From: an uncultured bacterium
GTDB taxonomy: Bacteria > Atribacterota > Atribacteria > Atribacterales > Caldatribacteriaceae
Reading direction: 5' to 3'
DNA: 64,000 nt
Assembly (NCBI GenBank): GCA_937922705.1
Contig: CALAIW010000023.1
Coordinates: 1 to 64,000, forward strand
The first letter of the stretch is position 1; every line of letters begins with the position of its first letter. This document shows, in pieces, positions 59,313 through 64,000 of the stretch. The translations under genes were made by a program, and so were the position numbers. Under the pieces are notes generated by a model that made no database searches, was not told the origin of the DNA, and was given only the letters and a program-made list of their open reading frames with translations.

Positions 59313-59941
59313 ATACAGTGGAGTTTCTGGTTTTTCCAGTGAATTACCTTCTTGGTTCGTTGCCCTGTGGGTTGGTTGTAGCCTGGGCCTTTCGAGGTGT
59401 AGACCTTCGCAAGTACGGGAGTGGTAACATTGGAGCAACAAATGTTTCCCGAGTAGCAGGGTTTTTTCCGGCTCTTCTTGCAGGCGTGGGGGATGCGCTA
59501 AAGGGTTTCCTCGGAGCATATCTTGCTTTTCGGTTTTTGGGAACGTCTCCACTTTTTCTGATTGCTGCCTTTCTTGTTGTTGTGGGACATGACTGGTCGT
59601 GCTTTTTGAAGTTCAGGGGCGGTAAGGGAGTGGCTACAACCCTTGGCGTGCTTTTTTTCCTCTCCTGGCAGGTGGCTTTGCTTTGTTTCCTTGTCTGGGT
59701 TTTTGTGGCGGGGTTGACACGATACTCTTCTCTTGGATCCCTGAGTGGAGCAGCTGCCATGCCAATTCTCCTCTTCCTTTTTCACCGACCTTCGGTATTT
59801 GTTTGGTGGGGAATACTGGCAGCAGTCTGTGTGTTTATAAGGCACAAAGATAACATTTTCCGGCTTGTTCAGGGAAAAGAGCTCAAAATTGGTGAGAAAG
59901 GACGTGGAAGCAATGAGCGAGGGAATTTTGGAATTGAATGA
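59309..59941 (+). CDS. plsY: glycerol-3-phosphate acyltransferase PlsY
   Basis: The 210-residue membrane protein has about five helices. YLLGSLPCGLVVAW, RKYGSGNIGATNVSRVAG, LVVVGHDWSCFLKFRGGKGVATTLGV are the three conserved PlsY motifs. It acylates glycerol 3-phosphate with acyl phosphate, made by PlsX (not in view). This ties the fab genes to membrane lipid synthesis. The C-terminus is highly charged (GEKGRGSNERGN) and overlaps the thioredoxin gene by 29 bases. Confidence 0.94.
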   Translation: MNTVEFLVFPVNYLLGSLPCGLVVAWAFRGVDLRKYGSGNIGATNVSRVAGFFPALLAGVGDALKGFLGAYLAFRFLGTSPLFLIAAFLVVVGHDWSCFLKFRGGKGVATTLGVLFFLSWQVALLCFLVWVFVAGLTRYSSLGSLSGAAAMPILLFLFHRPSVFVWWGILAAVCVFIRHKDNIFRLVQGKELKIGEKGRGSNERGNFGIE

Positions 59942-60248
59942 AGCGAATTTTGAGGCAGAGGTTCTTCATTCTCACATTCCAGTTCTTGTGGATTTCTGGG
60001 CAACCTGGTGCATGCCTTGCCGAATGATAGCCCCAATTGTCCAGGAGATTGCCCGAGAGTGGGCTGGTCGGATTAAAGTAGGAAAGGTTAATACCGATGA
60101 TGCTCCGTCCTTAGCCATAAGGTATGGTGTTCATGCTATTCCTACGTTGATTTTCTTCCAGGGTGGGAAGGAGATCGAGCGAGTTGTAGGATATGTGTCC
60201 AAAAAGGCTCTTGAAGAGAGACTGCGAAAAATTTTGGGCGAGTCATAG
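59913..60248 (+). CDS. trxA: thioredoxin
   Basis: ATG 59913 lies inside the plsY end and gives 111 residues. DFWATWCMPCRMIAP holds the active site, WCMPC (Cys33, Cys36), where the standard is WCGPC; a change at this position shifts the redox potential. HAIPTLIFFQGGKE has the cis-Pro. It reduces protein disulfides in the cytoplasm. The next gene starts inside its 3' end. Confidence 0.94.
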   Translation: MSEGILELNEANFEAEVLHSHIPVLVDFWATWCMPCRMIAPIVQEIAREWAGRIKVGKVNTDDAPSLAIRYGVHAIPTLIFFQGGKEIERVVGYVSKKALEERLRKILGES

Positions 60249-60930
60249 CCTGTTCTTTCTTTTCCTCTTCATTGGCTTTCTTGGCTGGATGTACGAGGCA
60301 GAAGCCATAGAACTCCATGGAGAAAAGGTGTTCGCCCTGCATGTTCCTCGTCTTTTGCGAGAGAATGCTCGGGCAGGGAGAAAAATTGCCCTTACCTTTG
60401 ATGACGTGCCCAATGGGCACACCCGAGAAATCCTTGCAGTACTTAAAGAGTTTGAGGTGCGGGCGACATTTTTCCTCATTGGAGCGCAGGTAGTACGTCA
60501 TCCAGAGCTTGCCCGTTCCATTGTTGCTGCAGGACACGAAATTGGAAACCACTCTTTTTCACATGTTCTTACGAGGAATTGTACAGAGGAGGCAATTCTA
60601 GAGGATATTGCCAAAGCCGAAAAGGTTATTCTTGAAGCCACTGGTTGTGTACCTTTGTACTTTCGGCCTCCTACTGGACTGGTAACCCAGAGTGTGCAAC
60701 GGGCTTGTGGGAAGTTAGGGTACAGTATCGTTCTCTGGAGTGTGGACTCAGAAGACTGGAAGGCAGAAGACGACGATGCAGTGATTACCCGTGTTCTTGA
60801 GAATATACGACCTGGGGCTATTGTTCTTTTGCATCCTCTTCCTCGTACTGTTCGAGTACTTCCCCAGATACTTCGAGGACTTAAGCGAAGAGGATACGAA
60901 ATTGTTCCTGTTTCTGCTCTTTTTGAATAG
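60193..60930 (+). CDS. polysaccharide deacetylase (NodB fold), exported
   Basis: The frame from ATG 60193 gives 245 residues, overlapping the thioredoxin gene by 56 bases; TTG 60208 is another possible start and no strong ribosome site decides. A hydrophobic signal (FFLFLFIGFLGW) lies at about residues 20-33. The CE4 motifs are IALTFDDVPNG (Asp pair), GHEIGNHSFSH (metal His pair), YFRPPTG and VLWSVDSEDW. The standard TFDDGP is TFDDVP here. It removes acetyl groups from chitin-like or wall sugars outside the cytoplasm. Confidence 0.87.
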   Translation: MCPKRLLKRDCEKFWASHSLFFLFLFIGFLGWMYEAEAIELHGEKVFALHVPRLLRENARAGRKIALTFDDVPNGHTREILAVLKEFEVRATFFLIGAQVVRHPELARSIVAAGHEIGNHSFSHVLTRNCTEEAILEDIAKAEKVILEATGCVPLYFRPPTGLVTQSVQRACGKLGYSIVLWSVDSEDWKAEDDDAVITRVLENIRPGAIVLLHPLPRTVRVLPQILRGLKRRGYEIVPVSALFE

Positions 60931-60932
60931 TG

Positions 60933-61931
60933 ATGGAGCGACTTTTATGGCCAAAAGAGTGGGTCTTTCTCGAAGAGGCTCTCCAGGATTTTCGTGGGAC
61001 AATTGTAGCTATTGCCCCATCTGACCGAGGAAAGACAACCCTTGTGCGCCTTCTGGTACAGATGTTCCTCAAAAGGGGCAAGCGGGTTGGGTGGGTTGAT
61101 ACAGACCCGGGTCAATCGTATGTAGGTCCTCCTACAACGCTTGGAGCTTCTGTGCTTTTGGGACCTGTAGACTTTAGAGATCTCCTTTTTACTCCGTGTT
61201 TTCGGTTCTTTGGAGATACAACGCCAGAGAGAGATATTGTCGCTTTTGCTCAGCTTGCTTGGGACCTTGTGCGTGTGGTAAGGAAACGAAGCGATGTTAC
61301 CCTTGTGGACACTTGTGGGCTTTTTCACTCACCTCTTGGGTATTACCTGAAGACTATGAAAATACGCATCATTGACCCAGAAATTGTTCTCGCTATCGGA
61401 GAAAAAGAAGAGTTTGCTCCTTTTGCAACCTTTTTGAAGGAACGTCTTCTTGTCCTTCCTGTACCTTCTGAGGTTTCGGAGAAGTGCTACGAGATACGTC
61501 GAGGGCACCGGAGAAGACTCTTTTCGCGGTACTTTTCTTCTGGAAGAGAGCTCTATTTCCCAATAGCTGCCCTTCGTTTTTCCCTTCCCTGTTACCCTTC
61601 GTTTTTCCTCTGGAAGATGGAAGAAGTGGAGGGAGGAGTTCGATTCGCCAGTCTTGGGGAGGAAGTTTTCCTGTCTCGTCAAATGGAAGAGATAGGGGTC
61701 GTCTGTGGACTTTTTAGCGAAGACGGAAAAGAGCTTGGTCTTGGGATTTTTGAGCGGATACTTTGGGAAGAAGGACGCATCTCCGTCTTTGGAGTTCAAT
61801 GTGTTCCTGGAAGGGTTGAGGCAATAGTTCCCGGAGTTATAAAAGTGGACAGAAGTGGAGAAGAGAGAGGTCGCTTCAGCATATCTTCCTCTCCATTCCG
61901 CTTTCTCAGGTTTCCACGGCAAGGGTTGTGA
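60933..61931 (+). CDS. GRC3/CLP1-like polynucleotide 5'-kinase (P-loop)
   Basis: The 332-residue protein has the P-loop APSDRGKTTL at about residue 30, then GWVDTDPGQSYVGPPTTLGA, the DxDPGQ motif of the GRC3/NOL9/CLP1 family. VTLVDTCGLFH is a Walker B. Eukaryal CLP1 and GRC3 phosphorylate the 5' end of RNA in splicing and rRNA processing; bacterial and archaeal versions are less studied. A C-terminal beta-rich domain (residues 230-332) is present as in family members. GTG 60930 is an alternative start. The target is unknown. Confidence 0.82.
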   Translation: MERLLWPKEWVFLEEALQDFRGTIVAIAPSDRGKTTLVRLLVQMFLKRGKRVGWVDTDPGQSYVGPPTTLGASVLLGPVDFRDLLFTPCFRFFGDTTPERDIVAFAQLAWDLVRVVRKRSDVTLVDTCGLFHSPLGYYLKTMKIRIIDPEIVLAIGEKEEFAPFATFLKERLLVLPVPSEVSEKCYEIRRGHRRRLFSRYFSSGRELYFPIAALRFSLPCYPSFFLWKMEEVEGGVRFASLGEEVFLSRQMEEIGVVCGLFSEDGKELGLGIFERILWEEGRISVFGVQCVPGRVEAIVPGVIKVDRSGEERGRFSISSSPFRFLRFPRQGL

Positions 61932-62111
61932 CTCCTGGAGTTCAGAAAGCCTTTCTTGTAAACTCTGGCGTTTTTGAGTTTAGGGGCAATAGGACCATCT
62001 GTACCAAGTGCGTAGGAGGGGTTCTCTGAGGCGGCTTGAGAAAGGAGACGCAGTTGGTTTTCACAGGATTGTGCCGGATTCAGTATAATACCCTAAAAGG
62101 AAGGTGAAGGC
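61932..62111 (+). other. 180-base gap, possibly holding a broken or small ORF
   Basis: A GTG at 61928, overlapping the kinase stop, opens 33 codons (VTPGVQKAFLVNSGVF..., with CTKC) to a TGA at 62027-62029. The following bases read well in another frame (RRLEKGDAVGFHRIVPDSV) to a TAA inside the next TATAAT. This looks like one short gene split by a shift, or chance. Otherwise I see only the manC promoter. Confidence 0.25.
62060..62089 (+). promoter_or_regulatory. promoter TTCACA-18-TATAAT of manC
   Basis: TTCACA (62060-62065) and a perfect TATAAT (62084-62089) are 18 bases apart. Transcription would start near 62096, just before the AAAGGAAGGTGAAGG ribosome site of manC. Confidence 0.6.
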
Positions 62112-63182
62112 ATGCCCTTTGCAGTTATCATGGCCGGTGGGAAAGGGGAGCGTCTGTGGCCACTGAGCCGAAAACACAGGCCGAAGCAGTTTATGCGGCT
62201 CTGGGGGAGAAGTCTTCTTGCCCACACTGTAGAACGTGTTCTTCCTGTGGTGGGGGCTGAAAATATCTACATCGTCACTCAGAGGGAGTATGCGACACCG
62301 ATTCTTGAGGAGCTTTCTTTTCTTTCGCCCGAGAATCTCCTTCTTGAACCAATGGGGAAGAATACTGCGCCTTGTGTTGGTTTTGCTGCTCTCTTCCTTT
62401 CCCATGCTTTTTCGCCTCATGAAGTCATGATTGTCCTCCCTGCGGATCACGTGATTCTCAATACAGAGCGTTTTCAGAGAGCCTTAGAGCTTGCCATAGA
62501 GGTTGCTGCAAGTGGTAATTGGCTTGTGACCTTTGGCATTGTTCCTGATTACCCACACCCTGGCTATGGGTACATTCGTTGTGGGAATCTTTTCCGTGAG
62601 GATACCAGAGGTCGGGTGTACCACGGGGCGGGGTTTACTGAAAAGCCGGACCGGAGAAAAGCCGAAGAGTATCTCCGCCTTGGAGGATATCTTTGGAACA
62701 GCGGTATGTTTGTGTGGACTGCATCGGCAATCCTCGCGGCCATAGAGCAATGGGCTCCGGAAATTGCAGTGGGACTTCGGGAAATTGAGAAAGCTTTAGG
62801 GACTTCGGAAGAAGCCGAGGTCCTCGAGAGGGTTTTTGAGGCTTTTCCCTCTATTTCGATTGACTATGCTGTTATGGAAAAAGCTCCAAATGTTCTTGTT
62901 GTTTCTGGAGGGTTTGGGTGGAGTGACGTGGGCTCTTGGGAGAGCTTTCGCAACATTCTCCCTAAAGACGCTTTCGGAAATGCTGCTTTGGGAGAGTGTG
63001 TAACTCTTGAAAGCAAGGGTTGCATCCTTTGGACAAAGAAACCTGTAGTGCTCTTTGGGGTAGAAGACATGGTTCTTGTGGAAGAAGAGGACGTTATTTT
63101 CCTTATGTCTCGAGAAAAGGATCAGAAAGTGCGTTCTCTTTTGCAGTACCTGAAAGAAAGGGGTAAGGAGAAGTATCTGTAG
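62112..63182 (+). CDS. manC: mannose-1-phosphate guanylyltransferase
   Basis: The 356-residue nucleotidyltransferase opens with VIMAGGKGERLWPLSRKHRPKQF, the GGxGxRLWPLSR site. ENLLLEPMGKNTAPCVGFAA, VLPADHVI, YGYIRCG, FTEKPDRRKAEEYL and YLWNSGMFVW are typical, and DYAVMEKAPNVLVVSGGFGWSDVGSW ends the core. It makes GDP-mannose for exopolysaccharide, LPS or glycoconjugates. It lacks the fused phosphomannose isomerase cupin domain of larger proteins, so it is the single-function short form. Confidence 0.95.
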   Translation: MPFAVIMAGGKGERLWPLSRKHRPKQFMRLWGRSLLAHTVERVLPVVGAENIYIVTQREYATPILEELSFLSPENLLLEPMGKNTAPCVGFAALFLSHAFSPHEVMIVLPADHVILNTERFQRALELAIEVAASGNWLVTFGIVPDYPHPGYGYIRCGNLFREDTRGRVYHGAGFTEKPDRRKAEEYLRLGGYLWNSGMFVWTASAILAAIEQWAPEIAVGLREIEKALGTSEEAEVLERVFEAFPSISIDYAVMEKAPNVLVVSGGFGWSDVGSWESFRNILPKDAFGNAALGECVTLESKGCILWTKKPVVLFGVEDMVLVEEEDVIFLMSREKDQKVRSLLQYLKERGKEKYL

Positions 63183-63184
63183 CG

Positions 63185-64000
63185 ATGGCCGAGATTCTCG
63201 TAGCGACTGAAGAAGCTATCCAGAAAGCGGCAAATCTCTTGAGGAATGGAAAACTCGTTGCCTTTCCTACCGAGACAGTTTACGGTCTTGGGGCTTGTGC
63301 ATTGAACTCTCAGGCAGTAGCAAGGATTTTTGAGGTTAAAGAACGACCGTTTTTTGACCCTCTCATTGTTCATGTTGCTGACCTTGCCATGGTACGGGAA
63401 GTCTGTGATTTTTCAGATCCCAGGGCTCTGCGCCTTGCCGAAAGGTTCTGGCCTGGGCCACTGACTCTTGTTCTTCCTAAAAAGCCTCTTGTCCCTGATA
63501 TTGTGACCGCAGGTCTTCCCACCGTTGCGGTGCGCATGCCTGCCCATCCTGTAGCCTTGCAACTTATCCAAAAAGCTCAGGTGCCTGTAGCTGCTCCAAG
63601 CGCGAACCGATTTGGGCGCTTAAGTCCGACTCTTGCTGTGCATGTTGCACGGCAAATTGGGGATCGGATTGAACTTATTCTCGATGGAGGGAAATGTCCG
63701 GTAGGAGTAGAATCAACCATTCTTGAGCTCACCAACGGTCCGGTTCTTTTGCGGCCTGGCGGAATTCCTCTTGAGGAAATAGAGAAGGTTATCGGGAGGG
63801 TGGAAAAGGCTTCTTTCTCGGGCATTCCTCGCTCGCCAGGTCAGCTCCCTTTTCACTACGCTCCTTCTGTGCCCCTTCGGATTACTTCCCAAGAAACACC
63901 CCCTCCGCCGGGACTTCGAGTGGGACTTCTTGCCTTTTCCTCAGTACAGTACCCGGAACGTTTTGCCCATGTTGAAATCCTCTCACCTTCTGGGGACCTT
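63185..64000 (+). CDS. tsaC: threonylcarbamoyl-AMP synthase (Sua5/TsaC), C-terminus outside window
   Basis: ATG 63185, two bases after manC, opens 272 codons that run off the right edge. KLVAFPTETVYGLGACALN is the YrdC/Sua5 hallmark, with AVRMPAHPVALQLIQ, APSANRFGRLSPT and VESTILELTNG forming the ATP and threonine sites. RSPGQLPFHYAPSVPLRI begins the linker to the Sua5 C-terminal domain. It makes threonylcarbamoyl-AMP for t6A37 of tRNAs. The window ends inside the C-terminal domain, about 70-80 residues short of the usual length. Confidence 0.94.
   Translation, partial: MAEILVATEEAIQKAANLLRNGKLVAFPTETVYGLGACALNSQAVARIFEVKERPFFDPLIVHVADLAMVREVCDFSDPRALRLAERFWPGPLTLVLPKKPLVPDIVTAGLPTVAVRMPAHPVALQLIQKAQVPVAAPSANRFGRLSPTLAVHVARQIGDRIELILDGGKCPVGVESTILELTNGPVLLRPGGIPLEEIEKVIGRVEKASFSGIPRSPGQLPFHYAPSVPLRITSQETPPPPGLRVGLLAFSSVQYPERFAHVEILSPSGDL

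Noticed and set aside
1-64000. CRISPR arrays, transposons, prophage genes, tRNA or rRNA genes
   Set aside because: I saw no spaced direct repeats, transposase or phage motifs, and no tRNA or rRNA core sequences. A covariance-model search would be needed to be certain about tRNAs.

Overview
The window (about 48% GC by eye) is a densely packed bacterial chromosome segment with no tRNA, rRNA, insertion sequence, prophage or CRISPR array that I can see. The gene set is that of an anaerobic, probably thermophilic, diderm bacterium. It has a lipid A pathway, BamA, TamB and an OmpH chaperone, alongside oxygen-defence proteins typical of anaerobes (rubrerythrin, superoxide reductase), an archaeal-style protein disulfide oxidoreductase, a two-gene SUF system and a bTHX ribosomal protein. 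Atribacterota (the OP9/Caldatribacterium type) is my best guess. This is inference from gene content and style, not from a marker phylogeny.

Layout. 1-1376 (minus): alkaline phosphatase (cut by the window edge), aldo/keto reductase and a 50-residue protein. 1503-6996: rubrerythrin and superoxide reductase, a CDF metal exporter, bTHX, a lipoprotein, a purine permease behind a structured leader, and an ornithine/lysine decarboxylase. 7016-13117: SufC-SufB, a lone RAM domain, a degenerate LexA, YjbQ, Fe-alcohol dehydrogenase, cupin, radical SAM and DUF2148. 13129-16651: a membrane-anchored unknown, a 41-residue membrane peptide and a giant anchored coiled-coil LysM protein. 16665-25569: nitroreductase, DUF951-YchF, a B12/radical SAM protein (minus), malic enzyme with two-subunit fumarase, a membrane Clp-fold protease and topoisomerase III.

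25586-42591 is a long envelope run: murA, mreB, S55 peptidase, tamB, bamA, ompH, lpxD, lpxC, lpxA, lpxI, lpxB, an LpxB-like gene with an apparent frameshift, and an MsbA-type exporter. Together these cover peptidoglycan precursor synthesis, cell shape, outer-membrane protein assembly and lipid A synthesis and export. LpxK and Kdo transferase are not in the window. 42543-46316 carries DUF4416 and a redox group: a ferritin-like protein, a DJ-1/peroxiredoxin fusion lacking its catalytic cysteines, PDO and a polyol dehydrogenase.

46352-51489 is a thiamine salvage operon behind a TPP riboswitch and terminator: thiW, cytX, thiM, thiE, thiL, thiD. No thiC or thiG is present, so it salvages precursors rather than making them. 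51480-56495 holds DUF72, OsmC, a lipoprotein, a URO-D-like protein, a VanW protein and a parvulin chaperone. 56629-64000 holds fabZ-fabH-fabF-plsY, thioredoxin, a polysaccharide deacetylase, a GRC3/CLP1-like kinase, mannose-1-phosphate guanylyltransferase and a Sua5/TsaC protein cut by the window edge.

Genes often overlap by 1-50 bases. GTG and TTG starts are common. Promoters often show an extended -10 of the form TGnTATAAT that overlaps the preceding stop codon, and all four convergent gene pairs overlap at their 3' ends.
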